Origin: Candidatus Acidiferrum typicum
GTDB taxonomy: Bacteria; Acidobacteriota; Terriglobia; Acidiferrales; UBA7541
Length of the DNA: 35,056 bases
Reading direction: 5' to 3'
Assembly: GCA_002478115.1 (NCBI GenBank)
Contig: DLMH01000190.1
Span: 1 to 35,056, forward strand
Shown piece after piece: positions 21,977 through 33,396 of this stretch. Within the stretch, counting starts at the first letter, position 1. Every line of letters begins with the position of its first letter. Under the pieces are notes generated by a model. That model had not been told where the DNA came from and searched no databases. It saw nothing but the letters and a program-made list of their open reading frames with translations. A program made the translations under genes and the position numbers.

Positions 21977-22017
21977 AAAAGAAAAAAACCCGCGGGCGCC
22001 ATGGGTTTTTTTCTTTT
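21977..22017. terminator. Bidirectional terminator after dnaA
   Basis: AAAAGAAAAAAACCC (21977-21991) pairs perfectly over 15 bp with GGGTTTTTTTCTTTT (22003-22017). The A-run and T-run serve as terminator tracts on either strand, ending both dnaA and the convergent SDR gene. Confidence 0.9.
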
Positions 22018-22076
22018 AAAGATGGCCTTGGCGTGGGGATCGGGGCAAGCCGCGGAACTCGGCTGAACCAATCGCG

Positions 22077-22787
22077 TTACCATAGCCGAAGCGCGCCATC
22101 GTGCCCCATGAACTTCCCGGAAATTTCCATAGGATTGCCGGAGAGCACTTTGCGCATCCCGGCGATGCTCTCTTGAGGGGAAAGTGGCGCGTGGGCGCCG
22201 CCCATGTCGGTCTTCACCCAGCCCGGGTCAAGCAGCACGACGCTGATGCCGCGCGGCTCCAGCTCTTTCGCGAGGATGGATAGGGCCATGTTCAGAGCTG
22301 TCTTGCTGCTGCGGTATTGGTAGGACGTGCCAGCCTGGGCGACCGAACCATCTTGCACGCCGCGCACCGAGCTCAATGACGTGGAGATGGCGGCAATCTG
22401 CTTGCGCTGGCTGGCTGCGACGTTTTCCAGTAGCGTCTCCGTGACGCGCATGACCCCGAAAAGATTTGTCTCCATGGCCTCGCGCCAGCCATCGTAATCG
22501 ATTTCGCCAATATGCTGGCCTTCGCGCGGATAGATGCCCGCACTGTGCAACAGCACGTCAATGGGCTTACCGTCCAGTTTGTCCGCAAGATCCTGCACGG
22601 ACTCATCATCTGTGACATCCAAGCGATGCAGCACAACTGTGGGATGTTGCGCGGTGATTTGCGTTAGTTCGGCACTCTTCTCTGGCTGCCGGGACGTTGC
22701 CAGCACCTCCCAGCCGTCGGCGGCATATTGACGGACAAACTCAAGACCCAGACCGCGGTTTGCGCCGGTGATCAGAACTGTGGACAT
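22077..22787 (-). CDS. Short-chain dehydrogenase of the C-factor-like group
   Basis: The 236-residue protein starts at the ATG complementary to 22785-22787, with GAGGAG upstream; a longer start at 22826 is less likely. It has the Rossmann glycine motif TGANRGLG, the NAG-type HSAG, the active-site serine in ISTSLSSVRG, and YQYRSSKTALN with the catalytic tyrosine and lysine. The form resembles bacterial relatives of the CsgA/C-factor SDR group. It reduces or oxidises a carbonyl or alcohol with NAD(P); the substrate is unknown. It is inserted between dnaA and dnaN on the opposite strand, which breaks the usual dnaA-dnaN adjacency. Confidence 0.9.
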   Translation of the reverse strand: MSTVLITGANRGLGLEFVRQYAADGWEVLATSRQPEKSAELTQITAQHPTVVLHRLDVTDDESVQDLADKLDGKPIDVLLHSAGIYPREGQHIGEIDYDGWREAMETNLFGVMRVTETLLENVAASQRKQIAAISTSLSSVRGVQDGSVAQAGTSYQYRSSKTALNMALSILAKELEPRGISVVLLDPGWVKTDMGGAHAPLSPQESIAGMRKVLSGNPMEISGKFMGHDGALRLW

Positions 22788-23331
22788 GTTTACGAACTCC
22801 TCGGCTCTAAGTGGGAGCTCCTCCATGCACTGGAAAAATTGTGGACGGCATCAGGAAAATGTATATCTGGCTCTTTCCATTAGATGCTGCGCGCGAAAAA
22901 TTGTCACGAGAGCACCGCAAGGAGAAGCTGTGAACTACGCGTGGGAAAGATGCGGATAAACTGTGATGGGATGTGCAGCGAATCCGTGCAATCCTCCGAC
23001 ATCGCGGGCTTTTCCAATGATCCGCAGAAAATTCCACTTCACACCTGTCAAAGAAATTGCAGGCAGGGGTGCACCAACGAAGGTTTTCCACCAATCCACA
23101 GGAGTCATCATCACAATAAGTTATGGAACTAATTTTCTTTGCATGAAGCTTGTGAAAGAAGTGATGGTTGTGAATAAAGCGCTTTTCGGGTGGGTTCTGA
23201 CAGCGATTCGGCCTTGCCTGGAGCCTCCGTCAAATCCACTAGTTCCACAGAGAATCCGCTGCGGGTGGCCTTTATACTTTGCGAAAAAACGAGTACAGTA
23301 CGCTAGCGGGTAAACTGGACAGGGGAATCGC
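22788..23331. other. Gap upstream of dnaN with a DnaA box, second origin candidate
   Basis: No gene is supported in 544 bp. A perfect reverse-strand box TGTGAATAA lies at 23169-23177 (TTATTCACA on the other strand). Weaker candidates are TGTGAAAGA (about 23151), CAATCCACA (23092-23100) and AGTTCCACA (23241-23249). The dnaA-dnaN gap is a common origin site, so this region and 20186-20595 are both candidates, or together form a bipartite origin. Confidence 0.5.
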
Positions 23332-24483
23332 ATGACCGCAACGGGAACCGCACGCGAGGAAACCCAAGCGATGGAATTCAGCGTAACGAAATCGGCATTG
23401 CTCAACGAACTCACGACGACACAAGGTGTGGTGGAGCGTAAGACCACCATTCCCATTCTTTCCAACTTATTGGTGGAGGCAAAAGGCAGTCGCCTGACGA
23501 TCACGGCGACGGACCTTGAGCTGAGCGTGCGCACCTCTTGCGAAGCGAAGATTAAGAAAGAAGGCGCTGGGACGATTCCCGCCAAAAAGCTTCTGGAACT
23601 CGTGCGTCTCCTGCCTGAAGGCGAGATCAAGTTCAAATTACTCGACAATCATTGGGTCGAAATTGTCAGTGAGAAGAAAAAATACAAACTGGTTGGCATG
23701 GCCAAGGAAAATTTCCCCGCTCTCCCGGTGATGCCACACACCCTGGTGAACATCCCCGCCATCGTCCTCGAAAACCTGATCGGCAAAACCAAATTTGCAA
23801 TTTCCATGGAAGAGTCCCGCTACACCCTGAATGGCGGCCTGCTGATCCTGAAGCCGGACACCTTGGCGATGGTGGCCACCGACGGCCATCGCCTAGCGCT
23901 CGCGGAAACGGATCAGAAACTCGCCGGACTCAACGGTGAAGTGCGCGTCCTGATTCCGAAGAAGGCCATGGATGAAGTGGAAAAACTCTCCAGTGCCGCC
24001 GGCTCCGATGCGCAAATGGAGTTTGCCAAGGATGAAAGCCACCTATTCTTCCAGGTTGGCCATCGTCTGCTGATTTCGCGGATCCTCACCGGGCAATTCC
24101 CGAATTATGAAGCGGTGCTGCCGCGTGAGAACAACAAGACTGTCGCGCTGGAACGCACGGAATTAAGCGATGCGGTGCGGCGCGTTTCGCAACTCGCTGA
24201 CCAGCGATCGCACGCCGTGAAACTTTCCGTCTCCACGGAAGGCGTGGAAATATCCGCCTCCAGCCCCGAATACGGCGAAGCGAAAGAGACCATCGAGAAA
24301 GAGTACAAGGGCGATCCCATCGCCATCGGATTCAATTCCAGCTACATGCTGGATTTTCTGGCCGCCGCCGCGGACGGGCCGATCAGCATCGAGCTGAAGG
24401 ATGAACAATCCGCCGGGCAGATGCGCCCCCTGGCGGATGACAACTATCGCTACCGCTACGTCATCATGCCCATGCGTATCTGA
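23332..24483 (+). CDS. dnaN: DNA polymerase III beta subunit (sliding clamp)
   Basis: The protein has 383 residues from the ATG at 23332, which follows AGGGGA by 5 bases. An ATG at 23371 (MEFSVTKSALLNEL, GAGGA upstream) matches the usual N-terminus and gives 370 residues, so the true start could be either. Three repeats of the clamp fold are recognisable, with VVERKTTIPILSNLLVEA, TDLELSV, MVATDGHRLALAE and FPNYEAVLP in the expected order, ending in YRYVIMPMRI. It tethers polymerase to DNA as a ring. It is followed by the low-GC cassette rather than recF, the usual neighbour. Confidence 0.98.
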   Translation: MTATGTAREETQAMEFSVTKSALLNELTTTQGVVERKTTIPILSNLLVEAKGSRLTITATDLELSVRTSCEAKIKKEGAGTIPAKKLLELVRLLPEGEIKFKLLDNHWVEIVSEKKKYKLVGMAKENFPALPVMPHTLVNIPAIVLENLIGKTKFAISMEESRYTLNGGLLILKPDTLAMVATDGHRLALAETDQKLAGLNGEVRVLIPKKAMDEVEKLSSAAGSDAQMEFAKDESHLFFQVGHRLLISRILTGQFPNYEAVLPRENNKTVALERTELSDAVRRVSQLADQRSHAVKLSVSTEGVEISASSPEYGEAKETIEKEYKGDPIAIGFNSSYMLDFLAAAADGPISIELKDEQSAGQMRPLADDNYRYRYVIMPMRI

Positions 24484-24506
24484 GCCGCGTTATGTAGCTT
24501 TACGGA

Positions 24507-24536
24507 TTGTGATTTGCGCAAGCGTTGTTGTATTAT
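24507..24536 (+). promoter_or_regulatory. Possible promoter of the two-gene cassette
   Basis: TTGTGA (24507-24512), an 18-bp spacer and TATTAT (24531-24536) lie in an AT-rich stretch after dnaN. The match is moderate. A start near 24543 would give a leader of about 115 bases to the ATG at 24660. Confidence 0.4.
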
Positions 24537-24659
24537 CCTATCGTAACCACTAAGAACAATAAACAAATTATTCCACCCTCGCGTATCGGGAAGTGAGCAC
24601 GGAGTCTTTGCGGGATGACTCAGAATCGCAGCCACGTATCGCCGAACTTGTGAGGTGCC

Positions 24660-25274
24660 ATGCCTACTTCAATTCAAGCCGTCATTGTGATTGTGGTTTT
24701 TCTCATGCCTGGTTTTATAGCGAGCAGAGTTCTGTCTTATACCTATCCTCGTTCAGAACCTACCGAAGCACGGTTGGTTTTGACTGCGATAACTCTCAGC
24801 TGTTTCAATTACGCAATCCTTTCTTGGTTCTTGATCCTGAGCTGGAAAAGGCTGTGGTATCAACACACCGCTTTTCTGGCATTTCTGGTGTTTCTCAGCG
24901 TTTTTATTTCACCCGTGCTGAGCACCTTGGGCTTAGTCAAGTTGGCGGAAACAAACTGGATACGAAGATTCCGTCAGACCTTTGGGCTTCCACACCCTGT
25001 CCCGAAAGCGTGGGATTATTTCTTTCGTAAGGGGATTCCTTGCTGGGTCCTTGCAACATTGAAGGGTGGCCAGTTAGTAGGCGGACTCTATGGCGAGAAC
25101 TCGTTCGCATCGTCGTTTCCTTCAGAAGAGGATCTCTATTTGGAACGTCTGTGCAATTTGACCCCGGAGGGCCGGATGAACGGGTTCGCGGACTTCAGTG
25201 TTGGTGGTATAATTCGAATGGAGAATGTGGAACTCCTAGAACTTTTTGAGTATGAACCGGAGGGACAGTCATGA
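24660..25274 (+). CDS. Three-helix membrane protein, probably of the DUF6338 type
   Basis: The 204-residue protein begins behind TGAGGTG (spacing about 5). Three hydrophobic segments are visible at about 4-26, 38-60 and 70-95, followed by a soluble C-terminal half. That half has PKAWDYFF (115-122), GGLYGENSFASSFP (141-154) and SVGGIIRM. The layout and the GGxYGxxSFAS pattern resemble proteins annotated DUF6338, by recall only and not searched. The function is unknown; no catalytic motif can be named. Base use is foreign: two full 60-base lines in the gene (24721-24840) have 48% and 42% GC, against 67% in a gyrA line at 28981. Its stop overlaps the next start, so the two proteins are probably made together. 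Confidence 0.85.
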   Translation: MPTSIQAVIVIVVFLMPGFIASRVLSYTYPRSEPTEARLVLTAITLSCFNYAILSWFLILSWKRLWYQHTAFLAFLVFLSVFISPVLSTLGLVKLAETNWIRRFRQTFGLPHPVPKAWDYFFRKGIPCWVLATLKGGQLVGGLYGENSFASSFPSEEDLYLERLCNLTPEGRMNGFADFSVGGIIRMENVELLELFEYEPEGQS

Positions 25275-25492
25275 CCAAGAAGAATGGGTGGAAGCCCGCA
25301 AATAATAGCTGGGTCACAGATGGCTACCAGCCGGTGAATTCTGAAAACAGGGGATACCAAGGAAACCTCGAAAAGGGCTATCAGCCGAAGGTGCAATCAA
25401 GTACATCGGCGAAGCCGCCTTCGGTAGGGACGACTGCTGTTATTCCCTTGGCTAACTCCAACAAGGGTTCAGCTACAGCGCCGAAGAAATAA
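25271..25492 (+). CDS. Small GYQ-repeat protein, partner of the membrane protein
   Basis: The 73-residue protein starts within the stop of the preceding gene (ATGA overlap, 4 bp), a strong sign of coupled translation. It is polar and probably disordered. It begins MTKKNGWKPANNSW and holds three GYQ units (residues 18-20, 28-30, 36-38; GYQP, GYQG, GYQP), then a Ser/Thr/Pro/Ala-rich tail ending in KK. There is no cysteine, signal peptide or membrane helix. The family is not recognised with certainty. The coupled arrangement suggests it binds or regulates the membrane protein, for example through the aromatic GYQ repeats; that is inference. Confidence 0.7.
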   Translation: MTKKNGWKPANNSWVTDGYQPVNSENRGYQGNLEKGYQPKVQSSTSAKPPSVGTTAVIPLANSNKGSATAPKK

Positions 25493-28407
<2,915 letters not shown>

Positions 28408-28431
28408 GGTTGCTCCAATCAGGGGCGCAGC

Positions 28432-28716
28432 ATGCTCCGCCTGTACGAATGCGGGCAAGATCGCATGATCTACCAGTTGGGTTGGACGACATTGCCGGGA
28501 TTACGGGGACTGAGCGTGAGCGAGTTTCGCGCTACGCCGACGGCCACGCCGGACAATGAAAAAGGTGTGGCGCTCAACTTTGCTGATGATACGGAGCGCG
28601 ACTCGTTCTTGCGCCTCATCGAAGCGGAGTTTGCGGCGCGGCGATTTACCAACGCCGCCGACGCGTTCGATAGCGTGAAGGCGTATGTGCTCGAACGCGC
28701 GAGCAAACGATTTTAG
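28432..28716 (+). CDS. Small protein of unknown function between gyrB and gyrA
   Basis: The 94-residue frame starts with ATG at 28432 behind AGGGG (spacing about 6), 24 bp after gyrB; an internal ATG at 28465 is also possible. The sequence is balanced and globular-looking (GVALNFADDTERDSFLRLIEAEFAARRF, then DAFDSVKAYVLERA), with an amphipathic C-terminal helix. No family, motif, signal or membrane segment is recognised. Close spacing suggests cotranscription with gyrB. A dispersed repeat starts just after its stop. Confidence 0.6.
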   Translation: MLRLYECGQDRMIYQLGWTTLPGLRGLSVSEFRATPTATPDNEKGVALNFADDTERDSFLRLIEAEFAARRFTNAADAFDSVKAYVLERASKRF

Positions 28717-28719
28717 GTC

Positions 28720-28820
28720 GTCATCCTGAGCGAAGCGAAGGACCTCAACCGCCGCTTGGCCGAGGTTGAAGCTGGCGCTGAGGTTCTTCGGGCTGCAAAA
28801 AACGCGGCCCTCAGAATGAC
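28720..28820. repeat. 101-bp element with inverted ends, GTCATCCTGAG ... CTCAGAATGAC
   Basis: The ends at 28720-28730 and 28810-28820 are inverted copies matching in 10 of 11 bases. The left end continues GTCATCCTGAGCGAAGCGAAG, related to the elements at 10937 and 12233. It has no coding capacity and looks like a non-autonomous, MITE-like or REP-type unit between gyrB's companion gene and gyrA. Confidence 0.68.
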
Positions 28821-28866
28821 AGACTAAGAGTGAGGAACGCCCGGGAAACGGGCAACACAGCGAGGA

Positions 28867-31536
28867 ATGATGGCAGACGAACACAACACATCGGTACTCC
28901 TACCCATTGATATCGAAGCGGAGATGCGCAAATCGTATCTCGACTACGCGATGAGCGTCATCATCGCGCGCGCGCTTCCCGACGTGCGCGACGGCCTGAA
29001 GCCCGTGCAGCGGCGCATTCTTGTGGCCATGAACGACCTCGGCCTGGCCTCCAATCGCGGTTACCGCAAATGCGCGAAGATCTGCGGCGATACCTCCGGC
29101 AACTACCACCCGCACGGCGAAGCGGTCATCTATCCCGCGCTCGTTCGCCAGGCGCAGGACTTCAACATGCGCTACCCCCTGATTGACGGCCAGGGAAACT
29201 TCGGTTCCGTGGACGGCGATCCACCGGCGGCCATGCGATACACGGAAGCGCGGCTGGCCAAAATTTCGGAAGACATTCTCGCTGACCTTGAGAAGGAAAC
29301 TGTCGATTTCATCCCGAACTTCGATCAGACCCGCGAAGAGCCCGTGGTTCTCCCGTCGCGTATTCCGAATCTTCTCGTCAACGGCGCCAGCGGCATCGCC
29401 GTCGGCATGGCCACCAACATTCCTCCGCACAACCTGAGCGAAATCGTGGATGCCGCCATCCTCCTGATCGAGAAGCCCGACACCCCGCTCAAGGAAGTGA
29501 TGAAGATCGTTCCGGGCCCGGATTTTCCGACAGGCGCTTATATCGCGGGCAGGGAAGGCATTGAAGCCGCCTATCGCACCGGCCGCGGCAGCTTCATCAT
29601 GCGCGCCAAAGCCGCCATCGAGGAAGCCAGCAAGGACCGCGAGAATATCGTCATCACCGAAATCCCCTACCAGGTCAACAAGGCCAAGATGATCGAGCGC
29701 ATCGCCGAACTCGTGCAAACCAAGAAAATCGAAGGCATCGCCGACGTGCGCGACGAATCTTCCCGCGAAGGCATGCGCGTCGTCATCGAGCTGAAGCGCG
29801 GCGAAGAATCCCAGCTCATCCTGAACAATCTCTTCAAGCACACCCAGATGCAGGAATCTTTCGGAATGATCCTGCTCTCCATCGTCGGCGGACAGCCGCG
29901 CGAACTCGGCCTGATTCCGATGATCAAGCTCTTCATCGAGCACCGCATGGAAGTGGTTCGGCGGCGCACCATTTTCGAGCTGCGCAAAGCCGAAGAACGC
30001 GAACACATTTTGGTGGGCTACCAGATCGCGCTCGATCATCTGGACAACGTCATCCGCGTCATTCGTGGCAGCAGCAGCCGCGCCGAAGCCAAGGAAAACC
30101 TGTTCAAGTATTTTACTGAGCAGGACGTCACCATCACGGAGAGCGGCAAGTCCAAGAAGCTCGAAGGCGTGAAGCTCGACGGCCGCAAGTACCGCTTTGC
30201 GGGCGCGCCGGAAATCGAAGCCGTCGGCCGCGGCGCCGCGGGGCTCGGCCTCAGCTACGCACAGATTGACGCCATCCTCGAATTGCAACTCCATCGCCTG
30301 ACGCAGCTCTCCATCGACGAAATCCTGAAGGAATTGAAGTCTATCCGCGACCTCATCACGGAACTTAGCGAAATCCTGGCCAGCGACAAAAAGCTGAAAC
30401 AGGTGATCATCGGCGAGCTTCGCGAAGTCCACAAAGCCTACGGCGACGACCGGCGCACGCAGATCGTGGACAAGGTGGACGAGATCAAGCTGGAAGACCT
30501 GATCGCGGACACGGACATGCTCATCACCGTGAGCCATGCCGGTTACATCAAGCGCACTCCCGTGGAGATTTACCGGCACCAATCGCGCGGCGGCAAGGGA
30601 CGCATCGGCGCGCGCACCAAGGAAGAAGACTTCGTCGAGCATCTCTTCATCGCCTCAGCGCACAGCTACATCCTGCTGTTCACTTCCAAGGGCCGCGTTT
30701 ACTGGCTGAAGGTGTACGAGCTGCCGGAAGCGGCGGCGGCCACGCGCGGCAAGGCCATCGCCAGCCTGGTGAAATTCCAGGAAGACGAAAAGCTGACGGC
30801 GCTGGTGGCGGCCACGAACCTGGAGGAAGAAGGCCGCTTCGTTTTCATGGCCACGAAAAGCGGCACGGTGAAAAAATCGGCGCTTGTGGAATTTTCCAAC
30901 CCGCGCTCCACCGGCATCATCGCCATCAACCTCGAGGACAAGGACGAACTGATTGGCGCAAAGCTGACCGACAGCAAGCAGATGATCTTCCTCGCCAGCC
31001 ACGAGGGCCAAGCCATCCTGTTCCGCGAGACGGACGTGCGCCCCATGGGCCGCAACGCCGGCGGCGTGAACGGCATGGACCTCGACAAGGAGGACTACGT
31101 CGTCAGCATGGACGCCGTGCAGCCGGACTTCGTGATCATCGCCAAGGAATACCAGCAAACCACGCAAAACCTGGAAGAGCTCGAAAACGAGCACATCAAG
31201 GACTCGCTCACGACGCTGATGCTTACCGTCGCCGAAAAGGGCTACGGCAAGCGCACCGCTCTGGCCGAGTACCGCATCACCTCGCGCGGCGGCAAGGGCG
31301 TGGTGAACATGAAGACCACCGACCGCAACGGCTCCGTCGTCGCCACGCTGCAGGTTACGGAAGAGTCCGACGTCATGATCATCACCGAAAACGGCAAGGT
31401 CATCCGCGTGCACGCGAACGAAATTCGCGAAGCGGGCCGCTCCACGCAAGGCGTGCGCTTGCTGCGGCTCGATGACGACGACACTGTCGCCGCCGCCGCC
31501 GTCCTCCAGGAAGAAGAAGCCGAAGAAAAGAAGTAA
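28867..31536 (+). CDS. gyrA: DNA gyrase subunit A
   Basis: The 889-residue subunit has the breakage-reunion domain with catalytic tyrosine Y125 in [10 protein letters not shown], and a six-bladed C-terminal domain whose GyrA box reads QSRGGKG; IRR-type motifs such as [11 protein letters not shown] fit. The start is ATGATG at 28867 or 28870; the second has better spacing to GAGGA. The quinolone region reads [10 protein letters not shown]. Compared with E. coli HPHGDSAVYD this gives E at 82, A at 83 and P at 87. The C-terminus is acidic (EEEAEEKK). It follows gyrB by about 460 bp, with a small gene and a repeat between. Confidence 0.98.
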   Translation: MMADEHNTSVLLPIDIEAEMRKSYLDYAMSVIIARALPDVRDGLKPVQRRILVAMNDLGLASNRGYRKCAKICGDTSGNYHPHGEAVIYPALVRQAQDFNMRYPLIDGQGNFGSVDGDPPAAMRYTEARLAKISEDILADLEKETVDFIPNFDQTREEPVVLPSRIPNLLVNGASGIAVGMATNIPPHNLSEIVDAAILLIEKPDTPLKEVMKIVPGPDFPTGAYIAGREGIEAAYRTGRGSFIMRAKAAIEEASKDRENIVITEIPYQVNKAKMIERIAELVQTKKIEGIADVRDESSREGMRVVIELKRGEESQLILNNLFKHTQMQESFGMILLSIVGGQPRELGLIPMIKLFIEHRMEVVRRRTIFELRKAEEREHILVGYQIALDHLDNVIRVIRGSSSRAEAKENLFKYFTEQDVTITESGKSKKLEGVKLDGRKYRFAGAPEIEAVGRGAAGLGLSYAQIDAILELQLHRLTQLSIDEILKELKSIRDLITELSEILASDKKLKQVIIGELREVHKAYGDDRRTQIVDKVDEIKLEDLIADTDMLITVSHAGYIKRTPVEIYRHQSRGGKGRIGARTKEEDFVEHLFIASAHSYILLFTSKGRVYWLKVYELPEAAAATRGKAIASLVKFQEDEKLTALVAATNLEEEGRFVFMATKSGTVKKSALVEFSNPRSTGIIAINLEDKDELIGAKLTDSKQMIFLASHEGQAILFRETDVRPMGRNAGGVNGMDLDKEDYVVSMDAVQPDFVIIAKEYQQTTQNLEELENEHIKDSLTTLMLTVAEKGYGKRTALAEYRITSRGGKGVVNMKTTDRNGSVVATLQVTEESDVMIITENGKVIRVHANEIREAGRSTQGVRLLRLDDDDTVAAAAVLQEEEAEEKK

Positions 31537-31560
31537 GCTGGAACAAGCGCGGGGGTGTGA

Positions 31561-31938
31561 ATGAAGAGACTGGCTTTCGCCTTTTGTCTCGTCCTAATCC
31601 TGATGCCGCGGTCACTCGCTCAACACGGCACAGCTCCGAATGACTACTATCCACCCGGCTATAACGGTGATACGTGGTCCGGAGAAGTGACATCCACGAA
31701 TGACGAAACACGAGTGATAACGCTCACCTATACCAAGGGACCCAGGACTGAAACCTTCTCTGGTGTGCTCCAGGAGGGCTACAAAGTTAAGCTCAAGGAC
31801 GGTACGCTGCATGAACTTAAGCCATCCGAGATATCGAACGGAACCCATTTGATTGTTTTCTATATGCAGAGAACCAGAAAAGACGGGGACAAGAAGATTA
31901 AGTATTACGAGATCTTTCGCCTTCAAGTTTTGAAATAA
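31561..31938 (+). CDS. Small secreted protein of unknown function
   Basis: The 125-residue protein has a clear signal peptide (MKRLAFAFCLVLILMPRSLAQ). The mature part begins with a Tyr/Pro-rich stretch (APNDYYPPGYNGDTW) and then looks like a small beta domain (WSGEVTSTNDETRVITLTY, TFSGVLQEGYKVKL), ending basic. No cysteine pairs or catalytic motif are visible. The ATG at 31561 follows GGGGGTG, 24 bp after gyrA, so read-through from gyrA is possible. It uses more A and T than its neighbours. The family is unrecognised. Confidence 0.72.
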   Translation: MKRLAFAFCLVLILMPRSLAQHGTAPNDYYPPGYNGDTWSGEVTSTNDETRVITLTYTKGPRTETFSGVLQEGYKVKLKDGTLHELKPSEISNGTHLIVFYMQRTRKDGDKKIKYYEIFRLQVLK

Positions 31939-32014
31939 GTTCGTCCTTTGAGCGGAAAAGTGGGACAACCCCTCGGGCAGTGGCCCTCTACTTGGTGCTA
32001 GAATTCTAGGCCTT

Positions 32015-33220
32015 ATGAAAATCACACGCCGCTTGTTTGCATTCCTTGCGTTCACTGCGTCGCTGGCTGTCCTGGCTCTTGCCGGTGCTGCTGGCCGACC
32101 CGCCGCGAGCCACAGCTACCTCGCGTTCGTCGGCACCTACACCAATAAAACCGATAGCAAAGGCATCTACGCTTACGAGTTCGACGCGGAGACGGGCAAA
32201 CTGACCGCGAAGGGACTTGCCGTGGAAACGCCCGACCCCTCCTTCATCGCCATCCATCCCAACGGTAAATTCGTATACGCCGTTAACGAGTCTGGCAAAC
32301 AAAGCGCCGTCAGCGCTTTCGCTCTTGATGCGCAAAGCGGGAAGCTCACCCTGCTGAATCAACTTCCCGCGCTCGGCGAAGATCCTTGCTACATAACCTT
32401 CGACAAAACCGGCAAGTACGTCCTTATCGCCAACTACACGTCGGGCAACGTCGCTGTATTCCCCATCCTCGCGGACGGAAGACTCGGCGAGCATACCGCG
32501 CTCCTGACGGACGCAGGTGCCGTGGGCCCCAACAAGAAGCGCCAGGAAGGCCCGCACGCTCACTGGATCGGGGTCTCGGCAAGCAATCGTTTCGCGTACG
32601 TCTCGGACCTGGGTCTCGACCGTGTCTTCATCTACAATTTCGACTCCTCCAAGGGCACGCTCGTCCGAGGTGACGCGCCTTCCTTGGATACAAAGGCCGG
32701 CTCTGCAAAGTCGAATGACGCCTTCTCGGCGACCCTCAGCCCAGGCACAGGTCCACGCCATGTGGCGTTCTCTCCCGACGGGAATTTCATGTATGTTCTC
32801 GGTGAATTGCAGTCTACCGTGACGGTCTTTGCCAACGATGCGCGGGGAACGAATCGCCAGCTTCAGCGGATTTCCGCGTTGCCGGAGGGATTTTCCGGCC
32901 GGAACGACGCGGCAGAAATTGCCCTTCACCCCAGTGGAAGATGGCTCTTTACGTCCAACCGGGGCCACGACACCATCGCTGTCTTTGCGGTGGATCCACA
33001 AAAGGGAACCCTGCGTAAGACGGGCGATTTCCCCACCGGCGGCAAGGAACCACGCCACTTCGCCATCGACCCCACGGGCCACTTCCTGCTCGCCGAAAAT
33101 CAGCATTCCAATTCCATCGTGGTGTTTGGCATCGACTCCGCGACCGGCGCCCTCACGCAAGTGTCCAAGACCGAAGGCGTACCATCTCCCATCTGCCTCG
33201 TCTTCCTCCCAACGCACTAA
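32015..33220 (+). CDS. Secreted lactonase-family seven-bladed beta-propeller
   Basis: The 401-residue protein has a signal segment (about residues 8-30) and then repeated propeller blades of the 6-phosphogluconolactonase (Pgl/YbhE) family: FVGTYTNKTDSKGIYAYEFDAETGKL, FIAIHPNGKFVYAVNESG, YITFDKTGKYVLIANYTSGNVAVFP, HVAFSPDGNFMYVLGEL and HFAIDPTGHFLLAENQHSNSIVVF. Cytoplasmic members hydrolyse 6-phosphogluconolactone. This one is exported, so the substrate may be another lactone or the fold may serve binding only. No neighbour clarifies its pathway. Confidence 0.88.
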   Translation: MKITRRLFAFLAFTASLAVLALAGAAGRPAASHSYLAFVGTYTNKTDSKGIYAYEFDAETGKLTAKGLAVETPDPSFIAIHPNGKFVYAVNESGKQSAVSAFALDAQSGKLTLLNQLPALGEDPCYITFDKTGKYVLIANYTSGNVAVFPILADGRLGEHTALLTDAGAVGPNKKRQEGPHAHWIGVSASNRFAYVSDLGLDRVFIYNFDSSKGTLVRGDAPSLDTKAGSAKSNDAFSATLSPGTGPRHVAFSPDGNFMYVLGELQSTVTVFANDARGTNRQLQRISALPEGFSGRNDAAEIALHPSGRWLFTSNRGHDTIAVFAVDPQKGTLRKTGDFPTGGKEPRHFAIDPTGHFLLAENQHSNSIVVFGIDSATGALTQVSKTEGVPSPICLVFLPTH

Positions 33221-33396
33221 TCTTTGGGGCAGAGCGATTCCTCGAGCCATGCGCTACACTTGCCCTTTTCAATTCCAGAGGAGGACAGGTGTTTTTGTTC
33301 CGATGGCTTTCCTTGTAGACTAGAAAGGTTGGGCTGTTCACAGGCCCAAAGCGTCCCGGTTGGCAGTTTTCTTGAGAGAGCAAGGAGATCACCGCC

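Noticed and set aside
24593..25030. 145-codon plus-strand frame overlapping the membrane protein gene
   Set aside because: It is an alternate frame of a gene with clear transmembrane pattern, a better ribosome-binding site and a coupled partner.
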